A DNA stretch of 64,000 bases from Paracentrotus lividus (taxonomy: Eukaryota > Echinodermata > Echinoidea > Camarodonta > Echinidae), in contig CALNVZ010000641.1 in assembly GCA_940671915.1 (NCBI GenBank), positions 6,290,890 through 6,354,889 on the forward strand, written 5' to 3'. The notes under the pieces were generated by a model. That model saw only the letters and a program-made list of their open reading frames with translations. It did no database searches and was not told where the DNA came from. The position numbers and the translations under genes are program-made. Positions 1 through 11,827 of this stretch are shown piece after piece. Every line of letters starts with the position of its first letter. Position 1 is the stretch's first letter.

Positions 1-1413
1 TTTTTTATTATACATCCACGTCATTACTACACTTCATTAATATACATCCCCATCATAATTCTGAACTTGTAATCCTGTATAAAAATTAAAGTCATTATTA
101 TTGCTTTTATTAACTAAACCAATATAATATAAAAATAAAAACGTTTAGCAGGGACCAGACCTTTTAACAACTAAAATAAATTCACGTCTGAAGTTTATCG
201 ACAGTCACGCTATGCTGTAAGTGAAGAACGCTAGATTTCTTAACAGATTATCGTCTTCGTAAGAGGTAGGCCGTCTTTATGACCCTTTTCCAAATGTGAT
301 GCCCAGATTTCTCTGATGCTATCTTTATAATAATAATAATCATTCTAAAAAGACAAACCTTCTTCATAAACAAATTCCCGATAAAACAAGCGCGGGTGCC
401 TGGATTTTTTTTTTCTTTTTCTAAGACACCAACTATCAGATGACGCACTTATGTGGTGTATACGAACTAACTCATTAAGGCGGTTTAGATTACAAGCCAC
501 AAATCTCGTCATTGCAGACACTTTTCACAGTCTTTCCCCAATGTTCGCCATGTCTGACAAACGCGGACATGTCTCTGCATCTATTTACGGTCTTATTTTG
601 ACGTCGAATCGCGGCGGGCAAATTGAGGAGTCGTGACTTTTCTTCCAAAAGACTTGATGGTGCACGATTACTTCGTGATTTAGGATGCAGAAAACAAAAA
701 ATGCGAGAATGAGAGAGAAGCGGGGGCATTGTAAAACCCTTTTTTTTTCTGTTAAGATGGTGTTGATCATTGTGTTTGTACCTACAAAGGGTTGCCTTGT
801 CTGAAGTTTGGTCAATCATCAAAACACCATGAGGACTTTTGATTGAATTTGCTCCAGTGGCATTGTTTGTGAGAAACAATTAGAATTTATCACAGTGTTT
901 AAACACAACTAATACGTGAGAAAGGTTACACCATGAACACCTTTCAAGATCCTATAACGATCGTGTTCGACATTTACATAATTGTCTCTTGCGAAATCGA
1001 GGTTGGAACCTTTTGTAATACAATAGAAACACCACTTATTAAATGTTACCAAAGTGTGAGACGAATTTGATCAACTGGTAAATGTGTCAAGGTGATTCTA
1101 TATGTCAAGATTCAGACAGTCAGATGAGAATAAGTGGAGTTATTACAAACATTATATTAAAAAAAAAACGAAACATTTGGTTCTCACTAAATTGCTGTCA
1201 ATAATGATGTTTGCTCATGCGATTAGCATGTTCCTTCTAATGCAAAAAAAAATAACCTTCGGATCTTCAATAGCTCCAACGAAATAACTCACACTCGAGT
1301 TTCTGGGAGTAAATTTCTTTCAAAAAGTGTTATTTATGTCAAGGCCATCAACACCATCTCAGGTATTTAAGCATTCTTGGTCGCCACTTATCACTCAGGA
1401 TACAGATGCGTTA
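1..1413. other. AT-rich non-coding stretch
   Basis: No gene, RNA or clear repeat family is visible here. Open frames on either strand are short and low in complexity, and no splice-framed protein-like segment stands out. Confidence 0.5.
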
Positions 1414-1664
1414 TGCGGCGGTCACAACTCGCCGTACCTTCGACGTGCAACTCCCTACGATGGATTTCGTAGAAAAATCGTGCAGCGCAGGTACCTCGCA
1501 GGCACGTTGTATGTACGACGTGCAGGACGTTTTTCCAATACTCTTACTACAGAAACGCAGGAATCGCAGAAATTGACCATAGACCTGTGCATGCATCGTG
1601 CAATCGACGCAGGCTACGTTGATTGCACGTGCCCCGTAGCCTACGACGAGTTGTGACCGCCGCA
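1414..1664. mobile_element. Harbinger-like MITE, family H1 (251 bp)
   Basis: Inverted termini TGCGGCGGTCACAACTCG and its complement bound a CpG-rich 251-bp body. A perfect TTA flanks both ends (1411-1413 and 1665-1667). A TWA triplet target duplication is the hallmark of PIF/Harbinger transposons, so this is probably a non-autonomous member. The body is rich in TACGACGTGCA-like palindromes. The frame through it is not a gene. A full second copy lies at 47998-48257 and decayed relatives at 48875-49049 and near 11830. Confidence 0.8.
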
Positions 1665-1667
1665 TTA

Positions 1668-4320
1668 CAACTAAAGCAAGCATGTTTATTTCTGAACTTT
1701 TGACCATTATTCTTCCACTCAAACTAACTCGTCCTATGCCAACTCGGCTTATAGATCACATCATGCCCTTCATGCCCTTTTCACAGAAGGAAGAAACAGA
1801 TAGAGGGTTAAATAAAATAAACTGAAAAATGAGATGAAGATGTCAAGCAAAGAAAAGCTCCGCATAAAAAAAATTAAAAACATGAAAAAATGGGATCTGA
1901 AAATCTGAATCCGACGCCTTACTGTCTTTAAGTTGATATGGTAAATAACATTAGTCTGTTCTTGCATAATTTTAACAAAATTCAAGTGGCCCAACCTTCT
2001 CCAAACAAAACCCGCGGAGCCTCAATGAATATGATGAACAAATGAACTTATTGTCCTGATTGAAATTTGTGTTATTTTTTCTCAATGGTGCATGCGTAAT
2101 ATTCGTACACTTGAAGGCCGCATTTTGTCAAGAGTGCTTTAAACAAATATCAAGAAATTGAAGCTTCGCTTATGTAACGATAGTTTATTTACTTATGTCG
2201 GCCTTATACTTTTAGCTACAGGGTACTCCTTTGTATATAGTTTCCACAGTTATACAATATTGAGTTGTCAACAAACCTGACAATTTAAAAAAATTGTTGC
2301 CAAATTATTATTCTTGAAAAACATTATCCGTATTAATGCTGTAAATCAACGCTCATCAATTCGTCAATATCGTCAAAAACAATGACTTGGTTTAATTAGT
2401 TATACCATAATTTTCGCAAGTATCGAACGTTTCCAAGACAAAATCACAATCTGTACTGAAAACGTTATGAATCTAATTGTCGGAAATAAGTATTTATGCA
2501 TTAATGTTTTAAGCATTACCAACAGAGACACACAAACGTGAATACCAAAAGCGTAAACAGAAACTCTACCATATGCGACAAGATTGGTACAAATTGTTTA
2601 TAGATTAAATGAAATGAATAAAGTTAACGAAATTCCTAAACACCGTGTTCATTGACCCTTCTACGTCTATGATTGCCCCAAAAATTTAGGTAGAGGTAGA
2701 AGAGAAGAATAATTATGAAAAAAAATGCATAAGAACAATTTGGAAAGCTCTCGAGTAATGCATGGAATATATCTTACCATCTGAACTCGTTTACGTTACC
2801 CCCGGTACATATTGACGGTGTCCATCAGTTTATTCATGACATTGGAGAACATAGTGATATGAATAATACATCAAAACAAATATTTGTTTCTTCATACTCT
2901 TTGCAATAACGTAATATAAACGCAATGCAATAACGGAATATATACCAGGCATTAAATCTCGGTCATTTCGATGCAAGCAGGCCTAGCTCGTCTGCTTTTT
3001 TTCTTTCTTGCATATTTGCCAATGTCGTGCAAAAAGCTGACTGCATTTTGTTAATCCCTCGAGAGAATTGGATAAAACATCAGGTCAGCATGAACAAGTA
3101 GCACTTGAAGAACGTCAATATTGACTAAAGATGAAATATGTATATCTTAGGTCTCTTGACAACGCTTAAGAGGATTTCACAGAATGAGTATCGGATAGTT
3201 GATGCATAAACTACTTTATTAAAACGAAAATGGTAGAATTCAATACCATTTGTCATGTTACTTACCGAAATGGTTGATGGTCTAGCAACGATCAATGGTC
3301 ACGGATTGAAAAGTCCTCGTTGAATAAATGTTGCGAAGATTCTCAATTTTTTTTCCAAAACGTATGTTGATTGTAGACCTGCACGAAAGAGCGCTCAAAT
3401 GCTTTGTAGAGGAGACATATTTCACAATACAAAATCGTCAACAGATTGTTAATTGCAGATTATTTCCATCACATTCCGATAAATTCACTCTGGTCCGTTA
3501 AGAAGTGTTTCTTTGTGAGTATGTTGACTGTAGTTTCATGCTTTCCTCAAGAATTATATTCGCAATAAGGGTAGTGTTGTATGCTGAGTACAATCCCAAA
3601 TTACTGGTTTCAATAATTCGTCGGTTGCAAAATCGTTTTTCAAAGATGTGAAAATAGACAATAGATAAAGGAAAAGAGTATGGAGAATTAGATATTAGAT
3701 GCAATTGACGTAAATAGATAAAATCAAGAAGACGGTCGGGCGACGAGTTTGCAGATTGCGCGAAAGAGTGGAGTTTAACAAACCTTATCGTCGTGTCCGG
3801 TATTATTCTCCGAAATAAATTATTTGGCGATGATGGTAACACTACAAATAATCCAGAGAAAGAAATCAACAGGGCGGTGGCCGAGAAGTCAAGACATCAC
3901 TCTGCTGATAAGACAAGTATCTTCACTAAAGAGGGATGAAGCAGAGGGACGGTGAGCTTCGCGCACGGTGATCCGTAAAATGGGCCAAGCTGGTAGAAAG
4001 AGAGAGGGGAAGGAGTGCCTGCTACGGGAGAACTCTTTATCGATCTGGTCACGCGAGGTTAAGGTGGAGTCTGCGAAATTCCTCGCCCCTCTTCTCTCTC
4101 TCTCTTTACCCGCGTTATTCTATCTTTTCCCGCGCTCTGGTTCTTTCCGCGATCACGATCTCTGATGCTCGATCGCCGCCGTGTGACCTGTGTGCAAAGG
4201 AATGAAAATACGATTATTCTTATGATGGAAAGTTTACGTTCAACAGAACGCACCTAAGACACTGTTTTACATGAATATACACCAAACACGATTAGGTTTA
4301 TTCGATGAGGTTTTGACGTA
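1668..4320. other. AT-rich non-coding stretch
   Basis: No supported feature. A short direct duplication around GCAATAACG occurs near 2904-2938. Pyrimidine-rich and purine-rich patches appear after 3960. The longest frame (minus strand, 3498-3869) has no recognisable motif and ordinary AT-rich composition, so it is not called as a gene. Confidence 0.45.
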
Positions 4321-4450
4321 ATGGACAGAGGATGTAGAGATGTGGGGGGATATATATGAGAGAGAGGAATAGGGAGAGAGGAGGTGGGGAGGGTGGAGAC
4401 GGTGGAGTGAGATAAATTTGCAAGAGGGAGAGGGAGAGGAGAAAGAATAT
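4321..4450. repeat. Purine-rich (GA/GGA) low-complexity tract
   Basis: The plus strand is almost all purine, with GAGAG and GGGGAG runs. It is simple sequence; the Ser/Pro/Leu-rich frame opposite it is an artefact of composition. Confidence 0.7.
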
Positions 4451-4659
4451 ACACAGTTTACTACTTATAGCAAAATTTGCGATATGAAACCAAAAAGATA
4501 TGCAACCGGGTCATGTACAAAATACATAAGGCCAGGGTGATAATAATACTCGGTTATTTGGTAAAAAACGTCGCCTTGAGTGAAGGATAAGAGCCAATGC
4601 TCACAAAGATGCATTCACGCGAGTTTGCTAAGTGGTAATCTAGGACTTTTAATCTTATG

Positions 4660-5070
4660 TAGAGAAGCGTGATATGTCGCGAGGCGTGTGCGATACACCA
4701 ATCGCGCGCACGCATCTCCCTCAACTCCTCACCCTCCTTTACTCGCGTCGCGTTGCAATTGGCCCAATCTACGACCGCTACGGGGACACGCACTCCCGGA
4801 ATCAAAAATTCAGGCGACTTCATACTGTGGTGTTCCCCCAGCGTCTGTCGCTTCAGAGTTAAGAGGAGGATGTGTGTTTAGCAAATTAGACCCAATACTA
4901 TTGATTGCACCCTGCTTGTTCTACAACCCCTTGCTCGTGCTCTGGCATGTCTTAAAGACAGGTCACGTGACGACTTGTTATCACACTCCTCAATCAATAT
5001 TTTGTTCCGCCATTATTAAAAACAAATCGCGAACTAGTCCCTCGACGGGTCTTTTCTGGGAGGTTCTCTT
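4660..5070. promoter_or_regulatory. CpG-rich block, possible regulatory region or promoter
   Basis: CpG density is visibly higher than in the surrounding AT-rich DNA (for example GTCGCGAGGCG, CGCGCGCACG, ACTCGCGTCGCG). The block contains CCAAT-type boxes in both orientations (CACCAATCGCG, CAATTGGCCC) and a palindromic E-box in a USF/MITF-like context, GGTCACGTGACG near 4962. No TATA box or initiator placement is clear, and neither flank shows a coding exon. It could equally be a decayed CpG-rich repeat. The call is inference from base composition and motifs only. Confidence 0.25.
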
Positions 5071-5214
5071 CGCGATTAAGGAGGGGGCCACATATGCTTC
5101 GAAGGGCAATTAACCTGATTAAAATGAATTACTGAATACTGAAATGTTGTTTTTGTTTTTTTATTATTATGTTTGTTCGGTCTTTCTTTTGAAAGTGATG
5201 GCGAAGAAACAACG

Positions 5215-5372
5215 CATGATAAACAAAAAAAACAACAAAAAAAAAAAAAAAAATGGCAGTGGAGTCGACAAAATAATACATAGCACCCAGGCAGAAATAT
5301 ACCTTGAGATTTCGCTTTTTACAGTTGTAATGTTTACAACAACAAAAAATAATAATAATAATAATAATGTAT
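5215..5372. repeat. Poly-A tract and AAT triplet repeat
   Basis: An A-rich run spans about 5223-5253, and an AAT/ATA repeat about 5346-5368. The asparagine- and lysine-rich frames here are products of these repeats. Confidence 0.8.
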
Positions 5373-5633
5373 AGAACTGTAACTTTCTTTTCTACGTGCC
5401 CTCTAAAGATGCTCAAGGCGCATACACACCATTTCTTTTTATACAAAGGACAGTTTCGACAGTATAGTCTCCTTTTTGCTTACTCTGAGTTTCCAGACGA
5501 TATAAGAAATTTCATCCCGAAGAAAGAGATGGAAGTGAGAGGAAGTTTGACATCAGCACGAACGCAACGTTTCTAAAAGTAGTCATAATTTATTGAACCA
5601 TTGGTAAATTTGCTTTTTAAGTCGCGTATAGAA

Positions 5634-5735
5634 AAAGCCGCGCTCACAAGCCTGGTCACAACTGGTGTCTGTGTACATGTCCCGCAGCCTCTGTCGGGCA
5701 GGTGCCAACTTGTGATCCCCCACGCTTCAATATGA
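5634..5735. mobile_element. Short hairpin fragment resembling the GGTCACAAC MITEs
   Basis: Two inverted segments, CACAAGCCTGGTCACAACTG and GTGCCAACTTGTGATC, lie around a CpG/GC-richer centre. The GGTCACAAC core recalls the H1 MITE ends at 1414 and 47998. No target duplication is visible, so this may be a fragment or a chance match. Confidence 0.3.
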
Positions 5736-6818
5736 CTAATATAATGCTATAGTCACGTTGAGTTACGTCCGGGTTGCGCCCAAAAATTCCTCTTTTTTTC
5801 TGCAGATCCCCAACGGATGCCTTCCCGTCATAGTCAGCAGTGGAAATATGATAATATCGTTCATCCAATGAAACGAAGAAAAACATAAGAAATGATAGAA
5901 TAGAAGATGAAATAAGGATAAAACAATTAAAAAAAAAAAAAGTGCCTGTATGACTGTAGCATAAAGCAAAATTTTTCCTACCAATTTTTCGTCCTTGGCG
6001 CATGCGCTCTTGATCAATATCGCATTAAAAAAACTGTTAAACCTTACATTTTCCTTAGATAACTATTCAGGACCTACAAACTAAGTTATTATTCCTTTAT
6101 AGGTTTGGTTAATTCAAGATTTTGTCTGATTTAGTTCACAAATTAATTTTTGAATTTAGAATCAAGTTTAATTACTTAAATTACTTCTTCTTGGTATCAC
6201 AAGCATGCACATACGTATGTAAATTTATATGTAACATGTCGTCTCATATTGAATGTCGTATGGACTGCACATTAGGTGCAAAATATTGTATTTTGTATAG
6301 ACCTGATTAATATTGAACAACAAGTAAATCTTAAGTGGGAACGCAGCATTATGTTCCAGTTTAATATACCATGATACAGTCGAAATAATCGATTCCATCG
6401 CTCTGATAGTGACCAATCAATGGGCTAAGATATTTATATCGCAGACATTAAGTCACCTTTCCTTCCATTAGAAATTTAATAATTGAATATCATTGCCCCG
6501 CTCTTTTTGTGTGCTAAGACCAACGCCGCGAAGCCGCGCTGGTAAAATCAACTTCTAGGTTTCTTTTAACGCACCGCCGCAGCGCTTTGAGACGCTTCTC
6601 GACAGTTGAAATCGGGTTATGCGTGCCTTTTTGAAGGATGAGAATATTGATATTTCTATTCGCAGATAAGTAAAATAAAGGGGAGTAAAGAATATATTTT
6701 GGGGCTTAAGTCTACCTCCCGTAAAATCAGCAATTTTGTGGCACTGCTTTATTCAAGTTGCCTCCACTAAATATTAATAATATTATGAGTATTTTCACTA
6801 TTGTTAAAATTTCGATTA
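5736..6818. other. AT-rich non-coding stretch
   Basis: No gene or repeat family recognised. It includes an A-run at about 5929-5941 and a modest GC-richer patch at 6500-6620 with no coding signal. Confidence 0.45.
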
Positions 6819-6982
6819 TACACTCTAAAAACTGAAGTGCTGTTTTTACCTCTTCAGAGGCTGAAATCAGCACTTTTTAAGAGCTTGCATAGTGACTGCA
6901 CTCAAAGTGCTGTTTAACTGCACTTAAAGTGCTGTTTTAGCACTTTCACGTGAGCTGAACTTTCAGCAAAAATGGGCAAAAA

Positions 6983-7066
6983 CGGCGTCTGACATCGTTA
7001 GGATTCGAACCTGGGTCCCCGACATGAGAAACACCGACGAGCACGTTAGACCAATTCACATCTCAC
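6983..7066 (-). pseudogene. tRNA-like unit A (left, leftward)
   Basis: On the minus strand the segment reads as a degenerate tRNA. An A-box-like TTGGTCTAACGTGCTCG is followed about 30 nt later by a near-perfect B box, AGGTTCGAATCC. The putative anticodon loop TTTCTCA would give UCU. The acceptor arm pairs at roughly five of seven positions. Directly downstream in its sense are two T5 runs (6978-6982 and 6968-6972, seen as A5 on the plus strand), compatible with RNA polymerase III termination. The T-stem pairs poorly, so this is tRNA-derived and not a working tRNA. Confidence 0.5.
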
Positions 7067-7147
7067 GATTGCTAGCAGATCATATTGTTGCATGATGAAG
7101 TTTCTTCAAATTTGCCATAAATGCTGTCATAATTAAGTCCAGTTAGC

Positions 7148-7231
7148 GAGATCTCCGTTGGTCTATTGGTAATGGTCAGCGGTACTCTGCCATGTCTAGG
7201 TTGAACCCGATTCGAATCCCATACCGACATT
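7148..7231 (+). pseudogene. tRNA-like unit B (right, rightward)
   Basis: The plus strand carries an A-box-like TTGGTCTATTGGTAATGG, an anticodon-like loop containing GCC (recalling glycine tRNA), and a B-box-like CGATTCGAATCCC. A run of seven Ts (7238-7244) follows at once, a plausible polymerase III terminator. I see no acceptor-stem pairing partner for the 3' ATACCGA, so it is not a functional tRNA. It is transcribed away from unit A if it is transcribed at all. Confidence 0.5.
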
Positions 7232-7361
7232 TGAACATTTTTTTGTTGATAAATTAACACTTGGGCAAGTGCTAAAACTGCACTTCAGGTGCTGATATAG
7301 CACTTCAAGTGCAGTCACTATACGAGCACCCATAAATTAGCACTTCAGTTTTTAGAGTGTA

Positions 7362-9504
7362 GTCATAGCTATTTTAGAAGTATGTAGTATCAATATTACT
7401 AGTAATTTTATAGTATGTAATAAACTTCATTTGACATTACCTCATAAAAATGTTGCTAATATGGATCTACAAATCTAGTTATCTGAATAATTCTTCCGAT
7501 TCACCTTTTAATTCAAATTCTGTTCAAGTTTGAATAGCATTCAGCATCGATCAAATTATTGAACGAATAAATGGCTCGGGGTGAAAAACCAATCGTATCC
7601 ATTGCAAAAAAAAAAGAAGAAAAAAAAGAAAAGAAAAAGAAACAAGAGAGATATAAATCATTTGTGTAAATAATAAAAAAATAAATAAATAAAATGGTAG
7701 CGCCAATTCTCACTTTCACCAATGCTCAGAAACCTGGGATTGGATGACTGCACTGTTCATTCACATGTAATGTCAATATTTGGACAATTAACACATGATA
7801 AATTATGACACTTAAACCTAATTTTGACGAATAACTCACGCTTAGAATATTAGTTATCTAGGCTAAGCCAACACCAAAAGGAATTTGACATGATTGACTA
7901 CACACAGCCTATAGGCAAACTCGAGAACATTGATAAAGAGAGAAAACAATAATGGGATATGTATTTCATCAATGTGTCTATATGAAGAATGTTCTTGGTT
8001 CGTGCCAGCAGTATCGACTTTCTTTGAATTGTTTAAACCTCCGCTTTGTGTTTAAATTTGTTTCTACAGAATATGCACATGCACGCACGGTGTTGGAATA
8101 ACATTTGATAAATATTTACAAATCGAATTTGTTGGCATTAAAATCGTTTTCTTAATTCAATCAAACTCTTTAAGAAAATAAATATAAATTTAACACTGTT
8201 TTTATGCACTCATTATCATTATTCTTTTATGTTTTATTTATTGATTAGTATTGTCATTATTATTTCTTATTTATTCTAAATCTATTTTTATTTTTTTATT
8301 TTTTTTAGAGAGAGAGAGAGAGATTCCAAGTGTGAACTTCAAATGTTTAAGTTTTTCTTTTTCGTTCGATAAGAGAAGTGTTTTAACGAAATACTTTCGT
8401 AACATTAACAGACAAAACTTAGGGCGTAACCCATGTAGGCCGGTATTTCCTGTTCCATCGTTTAAGTATTTTCATTATTATTATGTATTATTATTGTTTC
8501 AGTTCCGTTTATTTTCAAAGGCAAGGGTAATAATTTCGCTAATGTTTTAATGAATCTAAGGTTTCAAAGATCACCGTCAGGCATCTGGAGATTTCTCTAA
8601 AAATACATCTGAATTGACTTTTATTATCCATACTGTTATATTTATGGGCGCGTTTCATTTTTTGATTCACCGTGACACCCCATTTACCACCACCTCGTCC
8701 AGCCGAGATTTTTTTCAATCCAATCTCACTTCGGAGCCCTCTCGATCATTTTGTCGTATCGATCTACAGGTTTGAAAACAATACTTTTCTATATGTCCTA
8801 GAAACGGGGGAGTATTGGCATGGTTCACTTCAAACATTTCAAAAGCACTCGACTTTTAGAATTCCCATCATCAGAAGACGCATCGAGTATATTCTTGAGA
8901 CTCACCGAGAGTGTATCTATTTCCGTGTGTTCCGCAAAACCACTTACAAAAATAATAAATGGGACTACGGGTACTCCAGCCTGGCACACTTTTGTTGAAT
9001 TGAAAAGGGGGTTGCAGCGCGCGTTGAGTACCTAGCCCTTTTTGCTCACCAACATAAATCTGAAAAGTTTTGGAGTTTGAACGAGATGGAGGTAATATGT
9101 TTTTCTTGAGGTGGAGTATAGGATGACATTATTAATTGGGTTTCTCTGACATTAACCATCGGGTTTTATCACCAAGTCAGTGAGGATCGTGTAGAGACTC
9201 CATGACAATTGATGATAGTTCTGATTGTTTTCAAGGAGCAATTGATGTATTTTGAGACGGAGAGGTTTATAACAAGCACCGCGCGGCTTACAATCCACTT
9301 CAGTTATTTTATCCCTTTTCCTGTTTATATTTTATTTCCGTTTTTTAACTTCTCTGATATCTTTAGTTTCCTTTGTTTGCCAATGATTTCTCTCTTCTTT
9401 TTTTTTTTTCGTTTACTTCCGTTTAAATTTATTTGTGATTAATATTCTATTACATTTCATTAGCCCTCGTAAACAGATTTTTGATTTGTATTCAATTTAG
9501 ATAT
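7362..9504. other. AT-rich non-coding stretch with simple repeats
   Basis: An A/G-rich tract at about 7605-7695, a GA run near 8308-8323 and T-rich patches near 8260-8310 are present. None of the frames, including 8672-8998, has recognisable domains. Confidence 0.45.
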
Positions 9505-9700
9505 GTCAACAATTTGTCTAATCAAACATATTCTGTGTATATATCTCCATAAATATTTCATGCTTTTTTAACGCTAATTCAATGTTTATTTTCTATTAAC
9601 GATGTGTCTAATCAAAGATCCTATGATTTCTATTTCCATTTATCAAAATCGCTACTTTTTAAAAGCTAATCGATGTTTATTTTTTATTCCGATTTCCACA
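9505..9700. repeat. Tandem duplication, period about 90 bp
   Basis: TTGTCTAATCAAA at 9514 and TGTGTCTAATCAAAG at 9604 begin two diverged units. Both continue through similar ATTTCT-rich sequence to AATGTTTATTTTCTATT and GATGTTTATTTTTTATTC respectively. It is an old local duplication with no coding content. Confidence 0.55.
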
Positions 9701-10380
9701 AACCTTTGGATTGATGTATATTTGTTGTTGTTGTTGGGGTTTGTTTAGTGTTGTTTTTTGTGTTGGGTATGTAGTTTTTATATTAACGTGGCAAAGATTG
9801 ATGATTTGATAATTTATTCAATTTATTCACATTCATATTTCCGACAACACAAACTCTTGGGCTGTTTAATTATTGATTGATATGCTGAAAATGAAAGAAT
9901 AACATAGTGGAATAAGGAAAATTATCTTATATCACAGTAAATTATCTACAACTACCCCATTAGTTTTGTTGTTGTCTGTGTTTTTCTTTTCCTTTCAATA
10001 ACTTGTTTTTTTTTATCAAGAAAAACGTATCGGAGGTGTTAAAGCACGCGAACAAGTGTCCCTAAATCTCTCTTTACTGCGTTTTTAAGAAGTATTTTGC
10101 CACTACTTTATCTCACCGGTGCGAAAATGCATTATACATCGAGAATTACCTGACTTTTATATTATTGCGCGTGCATAAGACGAGAGCTTTTGCGGTATAA
10201 TTGAATGAATAAATCAGGATTGTTATTAAGCTGTATGGCAGGTTGCATTTTTATAGCCTCCTTACACGATTGTAAATCTGTGTGACTTTGTACAGGCACC
10301 TCAGGCCGTTGATCAAATGGGGCAGTTTCATTGTATCTTTTCTGGTGATATCTCATTTGCCATGAGCGGATTTAAGACGG
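9701..10380. other. AT-rich non-coding stretch
   Basis: G/T-rich simple sequence (TTGTTG repeats) lies near 9720-9775. Nothing else is recognised. Confidence 0.45.
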
Positions 10381-10625
10381 ATTAGGGCCTACTTTGTGAC
10401 GGGTTTGAAAGTTTTGAACTTTCGCGGAGATGTCGCGAGACATCTCTGAACTCCTCGCGTGATCTCCGCGACAAGAAAACTAGCATCGGAGACGTCTCCG
10501 CGACGGAGAAAGTATCGAAGACGTCTTCGTGACGGAAAAGGGTATCGGAGACGATCTGAGTGTCCGAGTCGAAGAGACGTTTCCGCGAAGTGAGATACCA
10601 CTTGATGTGGCAGTGCAATGAGCCG
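10381..10625. mobile_element. CpG-rich repeat fragment with GGAGACGTCTCCGCGA motifs
   Basis: This 245-bp island is far richer in CG than its surroundings and built from imperfect iterations of GGAGACGTCTCCGCGACGG-like palindromes. Its right end, GAAGTGAGATACCACTTG, resembles GAAGTAAGATACGCTGTG at 12008, where a similar GAGACGTCTC-rich segment also precedes it in the same order. The two look like diverged copies of one mobile repeat. The arginine-rich minus-strand frames are composition artefacts. Ends and target duplication are not resolved. Confidence 0.45.
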
Positions 10626-11493
10626 TGGTTGCTTGCTTTCATGAGAGTGATTTATGAGCTTATTCAATTTCATATACATGTCAAATATAATTCTTCGTTT
10701 TAGTGAGTTTACACATTATATTTTACATTAATGTTTATGCTGTGATAAATCAGAGCTTACAATGAAATTTGAATGTCGTTTGATAACATTATGTTAAGGA
10801 AATGAGATTAACTAATGAAAAGAGAGAGAGCACGTTTTGATTGCAATAATATTTAGATTAAGAAACTTTGTGTAATTTGTTATAATATTTTCTCATGTCA
10901 TGTAGTGTATGATTATTGTGCTGTCGCATGTCGTAGGCAAACTTTGGCTAAGCTTATAAGGCCCATCAAAGACGGTCGTTTGTGGCGCAATATTATAAAA
11001 ATGGAATGATGACACTTTAAAGCCAGTACAAACTAGCAACTTTGTAAAGCACCACCTCAAGTCTTCAACTACTCGATTTTGCCCTGATTCCTAACCCATA
11101 AAGCAACATCTGAATAATTTAGTCTTATAATTCAGGCCCATTTGAATAAAACACACTTTTTCCTCTACTCAATGAATTCACACCATGAAAATTACGTTGC
11201 CAAGTATCAAAACACATACTTTCCCCCTCAAATTTTTTTAGTTTTCCAATTCAAATTAGGTTAATTTATACACCGTTTTGGTAATATTTATTTCAAACGG
11301 TATACATTATAACATTTATAACACACAGTCAATGAGAGTGTTGCTCAGTTCGCTCTCGCTTTAAATCCCCTCCCCTCATATCAGACAATACTGGATTCAC
11401 CCGTGTAAAGTCCTTTCTATTTTGATTTCATGGCATTTGCTCAGGAAATTGCACTAATATTAAGTCCAGAGACTAATCGAACTAAATTTCAAA
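10626..11493. other. AT-rich non-coding stretch
   Basis: No gene, RNA or repeat family recognised. Confidence 0.45.
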
Positions 11494-11741
11494 CCTGTGC
11501 CCTGTAACACAAAGAGTTACGATTGATAATAAGTTACGATTGATTTTTCCTCAGTAGCCTCATTTGGAAACCAGGTACAATCATGGATTGGGATTTGGAT
11601 ATGATTAAGATTATGGCAAGGGCTAGGGTTATGATTAAGATCATCAACTTTGGAGCATCCTGTCCATGATGAGGCCACTGAGAAAAAAAAATCAATCGTA
11701 ACTTTTTATTAATCGTAAGTCTTTGTGTAACACCCCACAGG
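11494..11741. mobile_element. MITE family T1, copy 1 (248 bp)
   Basis: Inverted ends read CCTGTGCCCTGTAACACAAA on the left and, as complement, CCTGTGGGGTGTTACACAAA on the right. Both continue into GAGTTACGATTG/GACTTACGATTA. Within the arms is a second internal copy of AAGTTACGATTGA. The core is G-rich with GGGCTAGGGTTATG, reminiscent of telomere repeats. A second copy is at 14026-14271 and short relatives at 51932-52032 and, less surely, 34059-34183. No transposase or clear target duplication is seen. Confidence 0.75.
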
Positions 11742-11827
11742 TCTTAACACTATACCAATTCTAAACCTAACCCTGAACCTAAAATAAAACCCAACTGCAG
11801 CCACTAACCCTAATCCCGCATGTCATT
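11742..11827. repeat. Degenerate CCTAAC-rich tract
   Basis: CTAAACCTAACCCTGAACC and ACTAACCCTAATCCC resemble decayed (CCCTAA)n, the usual animal telomere repeat. The tract is short and interstitial. Confidence 0.4.

Larger units (their letters stand above)
6821..7359. mobile_element. TA-flanked inverted-repeat element with two tRNA-like units, copy 1
   Basis: The 539-bp element starts CACTCTAAAAACTGAAGTGC and ends with its complement, flanked by TA on both sides (6819-6820, 7360-7361), as expected for Tc1/mariner-type insertion. The terminal arms are about 105 bp and full of AAGTGCT/AGCACTT heptamers in both orientations. Between the arms sit two tRNA-like units pointing outward, each followed by a T-run in its own sense. 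No transposase is encoded, so movement would need an enzyme from elsewhere. A close copy lies at 29017-29558. Confidence 0.85.

Noticed and set aside
1327-1722. Open frames on both strands over 100 residues
   Set aside because: They span the H1 MITE, whose CpG-rich body lacks stops by composition; the second copy at 47998 does not preserve the same product.
4254-4454. Minus-strand Ser/Pro/Leu-rich frame
   Set aside because: Complement of a purine-rich low-complexity tract.
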